Shown one piece after another: positions 1 through 6,622 of a stretch of DNA of 20,588 bases. Under the pieces are notes generated by a model. It was not told the DNA's origin. It saw nothing but the letters and a program-made list of their open reading frames with translations, and made no database searches. The first letter of the stretch is position 1; each line of letters starts with the position of its first letter. Origin of the DNA: Verrucomicrobiales bacterium. Its GTDB lineage: Bacteria > Verrucomicrobiota > Verrucomicrobiia > Limisphaerales > SXQI01. The stretch lies in NCBI GenBank assembly GCA_005793025.1, contig SXQI01000231.1, positions 1 through 20,588 of the forward strand, given 5' to 3'. Position numbers and translations under genes: made by a program.

Positions 1-1092
1 ATCTCGAACAATTTCGGGCGTGGCAGGAACCCCGAAAGTGTCGATGACGACTCTTTTCCCCTGGAGGACTCTCGCGAATTCTAGGAAATCGCTTGTTTTG
101 CCACCTGTGCAGGAACCAATATAGGCACGGTCGAGTTTGATGCCCGTCAACTCCCGGGCAAGCTTTCGCTGACCGGGGTCAGGGTGACACGCCACTGTCG
201 GCTCGAGTTGGGAGAGATCCACGGTGTGTTCAAAGACGAAGGTTTCGTCGCTGTCGCGTTCGACAGGTTCATACGTCGATTTCGTTCCATTCAACCGCGT
301 CCGATGATCCACAAATGCTTTTGTTTGGGCATCAAATTCGAAAATCGCATTCTTTCCACCCGCTTCGATGGCCATGTTGGCGATGGTCATTCGGTCATCC
401 ATGCTCAGGCTTGCAACGCCGGGGCCATCGAACTGAAGGGCTCGGTAGGTAGCTCCATCAAAACCAATTTGGCCGATACAATGCAGGATTACATCCTTTG
501 CCATCACTCCGGGTTGCAACGCACCTTCGAGACGGAAGTGCATGGTTTCCGGGACTTTAAGCAACAATTTGCCTGTGCCGAGGACGAAACCCGCGTCGGT
601 GTTGCCGATGCCGGTTGCAAATTGGTTGAAAGCACCGGCCATGCACGTGTGGGAATCGGTGCCGAATAGGATTTCACCTGGCCGTGTATGTCCCTTTTGA
701 GGGAGGGCGGTGTGACAAACTCCGGCAAAATTTGAGCCATACTGGCGCTTCAACGGACCTTGGGCGGCGTCATAGACCCAATTCCCTTTGGGATCATCGA
801 TCACGTCGTAAAAGTAGGGAATATCCTGTTCGCGGACGAATTCGCGGAGAATATCGACGTTCCGGTTGGAGCGAGAATCGGCGGTGAAAATATAGTGATC
901 AGGAATAATAACCACTTTTCGGCGATCCCAGACCTTGGCATTTTGACCAAACTCACGTTTAAAAACCCCGATTGTCCCTGGCCCACAGACATCATGGGTC
1001 ATGAGCACGTCTGCCTGTACCCACACGTTATCACCAGCTTGCACGCGGGCTTTACCGGAAGCGCGGGCGAGGATTTTTTCTGTCAGCGTCAT
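1..1092 (-). CDS. leuC: 3-isopropylmalate dehydratase large subunit (LeuC), 3' end off window
   Basis: Isomerises 2-isopropylmalate to 3-isopropylmalate in leucine synthesis, as an aconitase-fold [4Fe-4S] enzyme working with a small subunit LeuD. The frame is open for 364 codons from ATG at 1090-1092 to the left edge, so the C-terminus is missing. Visible aconitase-family blocks are THDVCGPGT near the start, GVCHTALPQKGH, FGTDSHTCMAGAF with ATGIGNTD after it, MDDRMTIANMAIEAGGK, and YIGSCTGGKTSD near residue 340, which carries the first cluster cysteine. The other two cluster cysteines should lie beyond the edge. The usual Asn after SCT is Gly here. About 26 residues between YFYDV and GVCH look like an insertion compared with the LeuC sequences I remember. 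No clear Shine-Dalgarno precedes the ATG; a short inverted repeat overlaps it. No leuD is visible. A related hydro-lyase such as homoaconitase cannot be fully excluded. Confidence 0.9.
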   Translation of the reverse strand, partial: MTLTEKILARASGKARVQAGDNVWVQADVLMTHDVCGPGTIGVFKREFGQNAKVWDRRKVVIIPDHYIFTADSRSNRNVDILREFVREQDIPYFYDVIDDPKGNWVYDAAQGPLKRQYGSNFAGVCHTALPQKGHTRPGEILFGTDSHTCMAGAFNQFATGIGNTDAGFVLGTGKLLLKVPETMHFRLEGALQPGVMAKDVILHCIGQIGFDGATYRALQFDGPGVASLSMDDRMTIANMAIEAGGKNAIFEFDAQTKAFVDHRTRLNGTKSTYEPVERDSDETFVFEHTVDLSQLEPTVACHPDPGQRKLARELTGIKLDRAYIGSCTGGKTSDFLEFARVLQGKRVVIDTFGVPATPEIVRD

Positions 1093-1113
1093 AATCTATG
1101 AACCGTTAGATTA
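1092..1113. repeat. 7-bp inverted repeat overlapping the leuC start
   Basis: TAATCTA (1092-1098) and TAGATTA (1107-1113) are perfect complements separated by 8 nt. The left arm includes the first base of the leuC start codon. On the minus strand, a poor promoter-like pair, TTGCAC (1131-1136) and TAATCT (1108-1113) with a 17-nt spacer, overlaps the other arm. It could be an operator or an mRNA hairpin limiting leuC initiation, but it is short and AT-rich and chance is possible. Confidence 0.25.
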
Positions 1114-1270
1114 ACCGGAGCCGCCTTTAAGTGCAAGATTTGCTGGGGTGTCATTGACCCCATTTCTCGGCACTCTTTACTTGGGCTTTCTGGGTTCGTA
1201 TGGTCGCGGGGATGTGGTTGGATAAAAACGTGCTGAAGAGCTCATGCGCTTGCCTTGAGATGGGGGCGAC
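1093..1270. other. Intergenic region between divergent leuC and UreH-like gene
   Basis: The 178 bases hold no ORF or RNA gene that I recognise. Besides the inverted repeat at the leuC start and the plus-strand promoter candidate, there is a 6-bp inverted repeat, TGGGGT (1144-1149) and ACCCCA (1157-1162), around a 7-nt loop. No T-run follows it on either strand, so it is not a convincing terminator. The region must carry the upstream signals of both genes. Confidence 0.5.
1176..1204 (+). promoter_or_regulatory. Candidate sigma70 promoter for the UreH-like gene
   Basis: TTTACT (1176-1181) and TATGGT (1199-1204) each match 4 of 6 consensus bases and are exactly 17 nt apart. Transcription would begin near 1211, leaving a leader of about 60 nt before the GTG start at 1271. 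This is a match by eye only. Confidence 0.35.
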
Positions 1271-1945
1271 GTGCTGATTGCTTTGGCCGGATGTGTCGCG
1301 GGGTTAGTTCATGTTATTTCTGGGCCCGACCATTTGGCTGCAGTTGCCCCACTGTCTCTTGCGCGAGGGCGGCACGACTGGAGGACGGGTTTACGTTGGG
1401 GGTTAGGACACGCGGGGGGTGTGCTGGTTGTGGGCTTGCTCTCGTTGGTTTTGCGGGAGGTGTTGCCGTTGGAAAAGATTTCGTCGTGGGCTGAGCGCTT
1501 GGTGGGGGTAACGTTGATTGGGGTTGGGATTTGGGGCCTTCGACGGGCTGCGCAACAGCATGTGCATTCCCACGCTCACACTCATGACGGTTCAACCCAC
1601 GTCCATTTCCATGTTCACGGCAAAGATTCTTCGGGACACTCGGATGCGAAATCGAAGCACCTACACACTCACGCCGCGTTCGCCGTTGGTACCATGCATG
1701 GCCTCGCCGGGAGTTCGCATTTTATTGGGGTGTTGCCTTCGCTCGCGTTTGCTTCGGGTTGGGACGCCTTAACTTATCTTGCCAGTTTTGGATTCGGGAC
1801 GGTTGCCGGGATGGCGGGGTTTACGTCGGTCCTGAGTTATCTTGCTTGGCGCATGCCTTGGGCAGGTCCACGAGCTTATCGTGGACTCATGAATGGCAGT
1901 TCTGGTTTTGCGGTGGTTTTCGGGATTTATTGGCTTGTGGCGTAG
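1271..1945 (+). CDS. UreH/NicO-type nickel or other metal transporter
   Basis: Predicted 224-residue integral membrane protein with about six hydrophobic segments. The first carries H14-x5-DH (20-21) in the context SGPDHLAAVAPLS. This resembles the metal-binding first helix of nickel/cobalt transporters and is close to the plant and cyanobacterial 'high-affinity nickel-transport family' version. GLGHAGG (45-50) and TMHGLAGSSH (141-150) are further His-bearing membrane motifs. Residues 97-134 form a loop with 13 histidines, typical of NicO/RcnA-like proteins. The start is GTG at 1271, as a TGA lies in frame at 1256-1258 and no in-frame ATG is available. Nickel is the family-based guess; no urease, hydrogenase or metal-regulator gene is nearby, so the substrate is open. 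It ends 7 nt from the end of the convergent lipoprotein gene. Confidence 0.8.
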   Translation: MLIALAGCVAGLVHVISGPDHLAAVAPLSLARGRHDWRTGLRWGLGHAGGVLVVGLLSLVLREVLPLEKISSWAERLVGVTLIGVGIWGLRRAAQQHVHSHAHTHDGSTHVHFHVHGKDSSGHSDAKSKHLHTHAAFAVGTMHGLAGSSHFIGVLPSLAFASGWDALTYLASFGFGTVAGMAGFTSVLSYLAWRMPWAGPRAYRGLMNGSSGFAVVFGIYWLVA

Positions 1946-1957
1946 CTCGTGGTTACG
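1941..1957. terminator. Small hairpin spanning two convergent stop codons
   Basis: CGTAGC (1941-1946) can pair with GTTACG (1952-1957), with one G-U pair, around the loop TCGTG. The TAG of the transporter gene (1943-1945) and the TAA of the lipoprotein gene (minus strand, 1953-1955) both lie in the arms. There is no T-run, so it is not a standard intrinsic terminator. Part of the symmetry follows from opposing stop codons. Confidence 0.3.
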
Positions 1958-2525
1958 GAAAGGCGGATGGTTGAACGACTTCGTGATAAATGGAGCGCAC
2001 GAATTGTTCACAGGGTTTTTGGAGTAACATTTCAGGGGTATCATCCCCGTCGGACATCCAACCTCCTCGAGCTTTGATTTCGGATGAGTAAATTCGGTTG
2101 CCAGTTTTCACGTCGTAGATTTCAAGGCGTATGTCCAAACGATCTCGCACGGTTGTCCATTCCGTGAGGTGATCTTCCCACGTAAGGATTACGGGGAAAA
2201 TGAGGAACTCCGCACGTGACTTTTGAGCGTGTTCGAGGGCTTCATTCAAAGTTTCTTGGGTTTTTCCTGTGAAAGTGAGTTTGGTAAAAAGTCGGAATGC
2301 ATCTCCCAAAGCTTCCTTCGTGTGTTTGCTAGAACGGGCCACAGTTTGGTCTTTAAAAATGGCATCCGGAGGGGTTGCGATATAGATGCGCGTACGAGTC
2401 TGGAACGATGGCGGAGAACCTCCCTCAGTTTTTGTCTCGCTCGTTTGATGGGCACTCTTGCAGCCCGGCCCTAGGGTGAGAACGAGTGCCGCAGTGATGA
2501 TCAGACTCTTGATGTGAAAGCTCAC
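1953..2525 (-). CDS. DUF4823-family lipoprotein
   Basis: Predicted outer-envelope lipoprotein of unknown function. From GTG at 2523-2525 it begins with a compact lipoprotein signal: a Lys, the hydrophobic stretch SLIITAALVLTL and the lipobox LGPGC (Cys22). An in-frame ATG at 2571-2573 would add 16 residues and an unusually long basic n-region, so I prefer the GTG; neither has a clear Shine-Dalgarno. The mature part reads like DUF4823: RIYIATPPDAIFKDQTVARS, an ALEHAQKSRAEFLIFPVIL segment, WEDHLTEW, RLDIRLEIYDVKTG, GGWMSDGDD and a final helix FVRSIYHEVV. Family members are small lipoproteins without a known biochemical role. It is divergent from purK and convergent with the metal transporter. 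Confidence 0.75.
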   Translation of the reverse strand: MSFHIKSLIITAALVLTLGPGCKSAHQTSETKTEGGSPPSFQTRTRIYIATPPDAIFKDQTVARSSKHTKEALGDAFRLFTKLTFTGKTQETLNEALEHAQKSRAEFLIFPVILTWEDHLTEWTTVRDRLDIRLEIYDVKTGNRIYSSEIKARGGWMSDGDDTPEMLLQKPCEQFVRSIYHEVVQPSAFP

Positions 2526-2655
2526 GATGCCCGCACGATGCCTCGGGTTTTTGTTGAGAGAAAGCCTAAACATTTCTATCGGTGCGGAAACGGGTGCACT
2601 ACAAACCAGAATTTGCGCTCGCTCGTTTTTTTCTCTGCGGCTATATCAAGGGCTC

Positions 2656-3855
2656 ATGTTCGAGAGTAAGATGCCAAGCAATATACCGCGTAGTTCGCAA
2701 GGGCCCGTGTTAGGGATCATCGGCGGTGGTCAGTTGGCGAAAATGTTGGGCCAAGCTGCTTCTACTCTCGGGGTGCAGACTGTTGTGCTTTCTGAGTCGG
2801 CTGATTGTCCTGCGGCGGCAACGTGCCACCGAGTGTTGATTGGCTCAAGCGACGATTTAACAAGTCTGAGAGAGCTGGCAAGGCAGGTTGATGTAGTTAC
2901 TCTTGAGAATGAATTTGTTGATGCGGGGCTGTTGCATCAGATTGAGTCTGAAGGTGCGTTGGTAAGACCTACGGCACGTTCGATGGAACTGGTGCAGGAT
3001 AAATTGATTCAAAAAAACGCGCTTCTTTCAGCGGGTTTACCTGTTCCGAAGTTTGTCGATGTTCCTTCGCGAGCTGCACTCGATCGAGCCGTTGTGGAGT
3101 TGGGATTGCCCCTTGTTCTAAAAAAACGTCGGAATGGTTACGATGGCAAAGGGAACACTACATTACGCACTGCGGAAGGAGCCCAAGAAGCGTGGGATTT
3201 GCTAAACGGCGAGGTGAACTCTTTGTTCGCAGAGGGGTATGTTGAATTTAATTCAGAGCTGGCGGTGATGATCACGCGGGGGACGGATGGAAGTTCTGTG
3301 ACCTATCCTGTGGTTGAAACGATTCAACGAAACCATATCTGCCATGTGGTGAAGGCTCCTGCTGAAATCCCGGAAGGTTTGTCGGCTCAGGTGCGGAATC
3401 TTGGTCAGAGAGCCGTTGAGACGATGCAGGGTTTGGGAAGTTTTGGGGTTGAATTCTTTTGTTCGGCAACAGGAAACGTCCTCATTAATGAACTTGCTCC
3501 GAGGGTCCATAATTCGGGCCATTACACGATTGAGGCGTGCGTTTGTTCGCAGTTTGAAAATCATGTTCGTGCGGTGCTCGGTTGGCCACTGGGTTCGCCT
3601 GCCATGAGATCACCTGCTGCTGTGATGATCAATTTACTGGGCATGGAACGGGGTTCTGGCTACCCCCAAGGGATCGATCAGGCTCTCCAGATTGACGGTG
3701 CGCATGTTCACAGTTACGGTAAGTCATCCAGTATGCCCTCTCGGAAAATGGGGCATGTCACCGCCTTGGGTGAGAGTGCGGCAGACGCGCTCCGAAAAGC
3801 AGAAGGCGCAGCAGCCTTAATTCGTTTTGGCGGTCGCAACAAATTGAATTTATGA
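2656..3855 (+). CDS. purK: N5-carboxyaminoimidazole ribonucleotide synthase PurK
   Basis: ATP-grasp enzyme that joins bicarbonate to AIR to give N5-CAIR in purine synthesis, the substrate of PurE. Near the N-terminus is LGIIGGGQLAKMLGQAA, the PurK nucleotide-fold motif. The ATP-grasp core includes LPLVLKKRRNGYDGKGN, and the C-terminal metal/ATP part has NELAPRVHNSGHYTIEAC followed by SQFENHVRAVLG. ATG 2656 gives 399 residues, close to the family size. The frame stays open to an ATG at 2527, but the additional 43 residues are unlike PurK. ATG 2671 is another possible start; AAGGG lies just before 2656. The stop overlaps the purE start by 4 nt, so the two are translationally coupled. The order purK-purE is the reverse of E. 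coli. Confidence 0.95.
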   Translation: MFESKMPSNIPRSSQGPVLGIIGGGQLAKMLGQAASTLGVQTVVLSESADCPAAATCHRVLIGSSDDLTSLRELARQVDVVTLENEFVDAGLLHQIESEGALVRPTARSMELVQDKLIQKNALLSAGLPVPKFVDVPSRAALDRAVVELGLPLVLKKRRNGYDGKGNTTLRTAEGAQEAWDLLNGEVNSLFAEGYVEFNSELAVMITRGTDGSSVTYPVVETIQRNHICHVVKAPAEIPEGLSAQVRNLGQRAVETMQGLGSFGVEFFCSATGNVLINELAPRVHNSGHYTIEACVCSQFENHVRAVLGWPLGSPAMRSPAAVMINLLGMERGSGYPQGIDQALQIDGAHVHSYGKSSSMPSRKMGHVTALGESAADALRKAEGAAALIRFGGRNKLNL

Positions 3856-4346
3856 GTAACCCCGCTTCAAAGCCAGTGATCGGAATTGTGATGGGTAGCG
3901 ATTCGGACTGGCCGACGATGAAGGCGGCTGCCGAGGTTTGTGTCGAGTTTGGAGTTGCCTACGAAACGCTGGTGCTCTCAGCTCACCGCACCCCTGTGGA
4001 GATGCTGGACTACGGGAGAAATGCACACGGTCGCGGGCTCAAAATAATCATTGCGGGTGCCGGAGGGGCCGCGCATTTGCCGGGCATGCTGGCGAGCATG
4101 AGTCCCTTACCGGTCATCGGAGTTCCGGTTGAGAGCAAAACGTTACGCGGTTGGGATTCCCTCCTCTCTATTGTGCAGATGCCGAGCGGGGTGCCCGTCG
4201 CCACTGTGGCGATCGGCAATAGCAAGAATGCGGGGCTGCTCGCGATACAGATACTAGCCACGTCGGATTCGCGACTGCTTGATAAAATGGTGGAGTGGAA
4301 AACCAAGATGGCGGAGGAATCGCGAGCAAAAGTTGTCGGACTTTGA
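3852..4346 (+). CDS. purE: N5-CAIR mutase PurE (class I)
   Basis: Converts N5-CAIR to CAIR, the step after PurK. The 164-residue length fits the family. Class I motifs are GIVMGSDSDWPTM (11-23), SAHRTP (43-48) with the catalytic His45, AGAGGAAHLPGM (68-79) and GVPVESKTLRG. The ATG overlaps the purK TGA as ATGA. The presence of PurK together with SAHRTP supports the bacterial class I mutase rather than the direct AIR carboxylase (class II). Confidence 0.96.
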   Translation: MSNPASKPVIGIVMGSDSDWPTMKAAAEVCVEFGVAYETLVLSAHRTPVEMLDYGRNAHGRGLKIIIAGAGGAAHLPGMLASMSPLPVIGVPVESKTLRGWDSLLSIVQMPSGVPVATVAIGNSKNAGLLAIQILATSDSRLLDKMVEWKTKMAEESRAKVVGL

Positions 4347-4508
4347 CGCTTGATGGTTCCGTCCTGATCACGGATACGACGTTTCTGCTTCAGTTCAGGA
4401 TGGTTTCTGGCAAATCCTTCGCTTGCTTTCTGGATTCCACCACCGCAAGGTTGACGCGAAATAAAAACATCAGCATAGGGAAATGTTTCCCTGCCTGACT
4501 TATAGAGA
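4347..4508. other. Intergenic region between purE and the RG-rich protein gene
   Basis: The 162 bases hold no gene that I can support. They include a good -35-like TTGACG (4451-4456); the hexamer 17 nt downstream, CATAGG, is a poor -10. The palindrome at 4477-4492 sits where a -10 and start site would fall. No stem followed by a T-run is seen after purE. Confidence 0.45.
4477..4492. promoter_or_regulatory. 16-bp palindrome upstream of the RG-rich protein gene
   Basis: AGGGAAA-TG-TTTCCCT is an inverted repeat with 7-bp arms and a 2-nt centre, 16 nt before the ATG at 4509 and 20 nt after TTGACG (4451-4456). The centre is too tight for a 7-bp RNA hairpin, which favours a dimer-binding operator over a terminator. 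No regulator is identifiable from the sequence. Confidence 0.3.
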
Positions 4509-6176
4509 ATGAGTACATCACCGGACACGAATAAACCGGATTTCGAACTTGATCTGGACCTGACATTTTTACCGGCCTGGGCGCAACAGCCTGTCGATAA
4601 AAACAAATACTCGAAATACACGGGGAACGAGGAGAGCAGCCGAGGACCACGCGGAGATCGCGGGCCACGCCCTGAAGGCGGATTTCGCACGGATCGCGGG
4701 GCAGGACCCCGACGTGATGGACCGCCTTCTGGAGATCGTCCACCTCGTAGGGATGCCGGCTTTGGAGGTGATCGCGGGCGCAGACGGGAGGGTGGATTTC
4801 GTAATGATCGCGGGCCACGACGTGATGGGCCCCCAGAGCGTTTTGAACCTTTGCCACCACCACTACCTTTCGATGTTTCGTTTGTTCCAGAGGATAAGGG
4901 TGTGGAGTCATTGGCTCGTCAAATTCGCTTAACGGGTCGAGCTTATCCGCTTTTCGACATCGCTCATTTGGTGCTCAAGAAAGCGGATCGATACCGTATC
5001 CAGATTAACGCTTTGCAACGGAATGTTGAGAAGCCTAAAACCACCGAGGAGGGCAAACCCGCTCCCGAATCCACACAGGGATCGGCACCTAAGCTGTTCG
5101 TTTGTGGTTTGGATGACACTCTATGGCTCACTGAACAGGAGGCGGTGGATCATGCGTTGAAAACCCACTTTGCGACTTTTTATTCTGAGGAAAAACTGCC
5201 CACAAATCCGCCTAAGGGAGTTTATACCTTTGTGGCGCAGTGCAGTGTCAGCGGGGTTATCCTAGGCCCACCGAATTATCACGATTACCAAAACAAGCTG
5301 AGAAAGTTGCACACCGAACGTTTCTCACGGATGGGATTTGATGCGTTTAAATCGCGCATCAAAATCGTGAAGGACGAGGAGGTCGTTAAGAAGTGGATTG
5401 AGGAACAGAGTTTCCGCACGGAATACACCGCCTTGAATATCCCCGAAGAAGTAAAGTTGGGAAGCATGGCAGAGGTTCAGAATCATTTTCGGACCACGCA
5501 CGCCCCTAACGTGATTAAAGTATCGGATAAACACACGATCCTCGGAACGGGGATTGCCACGCAACCGTGCCGCCCGCTTCAATCCATGATCCGACGTGCG
5601 TTGGATGAGCAGACGAAGTTTCCGATCAAAGTGGTGAATCACTTGAGTCAGCAGTTCGCCCGCCAAGGCCTGCAGTTCTTTAAAGTGAACAAGACGGTGA
5701 CCCACGTCGCAGTTGCTCGGCCAGATTTCCTCGACATGGAAGCGACTCCTGTCTCGGAGAACATGCGTAAGATTGTGGACTTGATCAATGCCACTCCGAA
5801 ATGCACGCGTCGTAAACTGATCGAGGCGTTTGGACCGCAACCTACCAGTGCTACGGCAGCTGTGCCTGCCGAAGGTGCGACCGAAACCGCTGCTCCCGAT
5901 ACGACGCCGCCATCTCCGGAGATGGCGGCATTGGTGAGTAATCTCCATTGGCTGGTGCATCAAGGCCATGTCATCGAGTTCGCAAGCGGATTGATTGAAA
6001 CCGCGAAACGGCCGATCGTGAAACCCGTTAAGTCACCCTCCAAGCCTGCGGTTGCCGCAGTCGCAGTTGCTTCGACCGAAGTGGCCGAAGTTGAAAGCGT
6101 CGTAGTGGATCCCGTCTCTGAGGCTGCTGCTGAACCATCCGTGGAAACACCAACCGAACCCAAAGCGGAAGTATGA
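4509..6176 (+). CDS. Unrecognised protein with an arginine/glycine-rich disordered segment
   Basis: I do not recognise the family. The 555 residues divide by eye into an acidic N-terminus with a hydrophobic patch LTFLPAWAQQP (about 18-28); a low-complexity segment 45-111 with 20 Arg and no Lys, built from RGPRGDRG- and GGFRxDRG-like units; a proline patch; a folded-looking region about 120-430; a helix-rich part about 425-495, including MRKIVDLINATPKCTRRKLI and MAALVSNLHWLVHQGHVIEF, which could be a winged helix; and an Ala/Val/Glu/Pro-rich tail. The RG segment recalls RGG domains that bind RNA, but this is inference from composition. There is no signal peptide, so it is probably cytoplasmic. 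The ATG at 4509 follows TATAGAGA. Its end overlaps the DUF5069 gene by 4 nt, so the two are probably co-translated. Confidence 0.85.
   Translation: MSTSPDTNKPDFELDLDLTFLPAWAQQPVDKNKYSKYTGNEESSRGPRGDRGPRPEGGFRTDRGAGPRRDGPPSGDRPPRRDAGFGGDRGRRREGGFRNDRGPRRDGPPERFEPLPPPLPFDVSFVPEDKGVESLARQIRLTGRAYPLFDIAHLVLKKADRYRIQINALQRNVEKPKTTEEGKPAPESTQGSAPKLFVCGLDDTLWLTEQEAVDHALKTHFATFYSEEKLPTNPPKGVYTFVAQCSVSGVILGPPNYHDYQNKLRKLHTERFSRMGFDAFKSRIKIVKDEEVVKKWIEEQSFRTEYTALNIPEEVKLGSMAEVQNHFRTTHAPNVIKVSDKHTILGTGIATQPCRPLQSMIRRALDEQTKFPIKVVNHLSQQFARQGLQFFKVNKTVTHVAVARPDFLDMEATPVSENMRKIVDLINATPKCTRRKLIEAFGPQPTSATAAVPAEGATETAAPDTTPPSPEMAALVSNLHWLVHQGHVIEFASGLIETAKRPIVKPVKSPSKPAVAAVAVASTEVAEVESVVVDPVSEAAAEPSVETPTEPKAEV
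4641..4841 (+). repeat. Degenerate repeats encoding the RG-rich segment
   Basis: The codons for residues 45-111 contain diverged near-repeats. One copy of the GGFR-x-DRG...PRRDGPP unit is encoded at 4677-4727 (GGFRTDRGAGPRRDGPP) and a second at 4791-4835 (GGFRNDRGPRRDGPP). The string GATCGCGGG recurs within them. The pattern suggests expansion by local duplication, and such tracts often vary in length between strains. It also leaves long open frames on the opposite strand that I regard as shadows. Confidence 0.6.
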
Positions 6177-6622
6177 ACCACTACTCGATGGATTTGACAC
6201 AGCGTCCTCCGCGATCTGCAAGGGTGCGGTTGGGTGGTTATGTGATCCTGCCCCGGATGCTAGACAAAGGGCGTGCGACGATCGACGGGAAGAATGGCGA
6301 GTTCCATTATAACTGTCCACTGGACCAGCATTTCACTCAGTTTGCGGGAATCGACGCAGCGGAACTCTCAACGCAATTAGCTGCAGGTAAAAGTGACTCG
6401 GAGATCCTTGAATGGATTACGGCCACTTCGACGACTAAACCTTCGTTGGTCCAGATTTTGGCTTGGTCTGTTTACCAAGATAATCGGCCTCCGAACGATT
6501 TGGATTCTCGTCAGTATTTCAACGATTACCACGCGAAATATGCTCCGAAACGCGAGGATGTGGGTTCTTGGTTTGACCTTCTCGATATCGATGACTATGT
6601 GAGCTACGGCGGAAAGCCGTAG
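6173..6622 (+). CDS. DUF5069 family protein
   Basis: Small soluble protein of unknown function, 149 residues. The N-terminal half has the DUF5069 pattern as I recall it: RSARVRLGGYVILPRMLDKGRATIDGK, then NGEFHYNCPLDQHF and a GID..EL helix, followed by SDSEILEWI. The C-terminal part is acidic and ends in WFDLLDIDDYVSYGG. The ATG at 6173 overlaps the stop of the preceding RG-rich protein gene in an ATGA arrangement, so the two proteins are probably made together and may act together. Its last 19 nt overlap the end of the convergent DUF971 gene. Confidence 0.8.
   Translation: MNHYSMDLTQRPPRSARVRLGGYVILPRMLDKGRATIDGKNGEFHYNCPLDQHFTQFAGIDAAELSTQLAAGKSDSEILEWITATSTTKPSLVQILAWSVYQDNRPPNDLDSRQYFNDYHAKYAPKREDVGSWFDLLDIDDYVSYGGKP
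6604..6622. terminator. Perfect hairpin formed by two overlapping convergent stop codons
   Basis: CTACGGC (6604-6610), loop GGAAA and GCCGTAG (6616-6622) form a perfect 7-bp stem. The outer triplets are the DUF971 stop on the minus strand (6604-6606) and the DUF5069 stop TAG on the plus strand (6620-6622). The hairpin equals the overlap of the two genes exactly. No T-run follows on either strand, so a bidirectional intrinsic terminator would be atypical; it might instead stabilise 3' ends. Confidence 0.4.

Noticed and set aside
184..669. 161-codon open frame on the plus strand
   Set aside because: It is entirely antisense to leuC, whose translation shows continuous aconitase-family motifs. 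The frame has no recognisable domain and no start signal.
1144..1162. TGGGGT/ACCCCA hairpin as a terminator
   Set aside because: Short stem with a 7-nt loop and no T-run, located between divergent starts where no transcript is expected to end.
2527..2655. N-terminal extension of PurK from ATG 2527
   Set aside because: The additional 43 residues do not match PurK, and the usual start region begins just before GIIGGGQLAKM. They would also cover the upstream region of the divergent lipoprotein gene.
4451..4479. TTGACG-N17-CATAGG as a promoter
   Set aside because: The -35 is good, but the -10 matches too few bases to be listed as a promoter. It is only mentioned as context for the palindrome.
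4010..4911. Two overlapping minus-strand frames of 226 and 173 codons
   Set aside because: They lie opposite purE and the RG-rich segment. The Arg/Gly/Pro-coding bias leaves few stops on the other strand, and the translations are low-complexity and unlike any protein I know.
5325..5969. 214-codon minus-strand frame
   Set aside because: Shadow of the RG-rich protein gene. The His/Arg/Leu-rich translation has no motif and no start signal, while the plus frame is open throughout and coupled to its neighbour.
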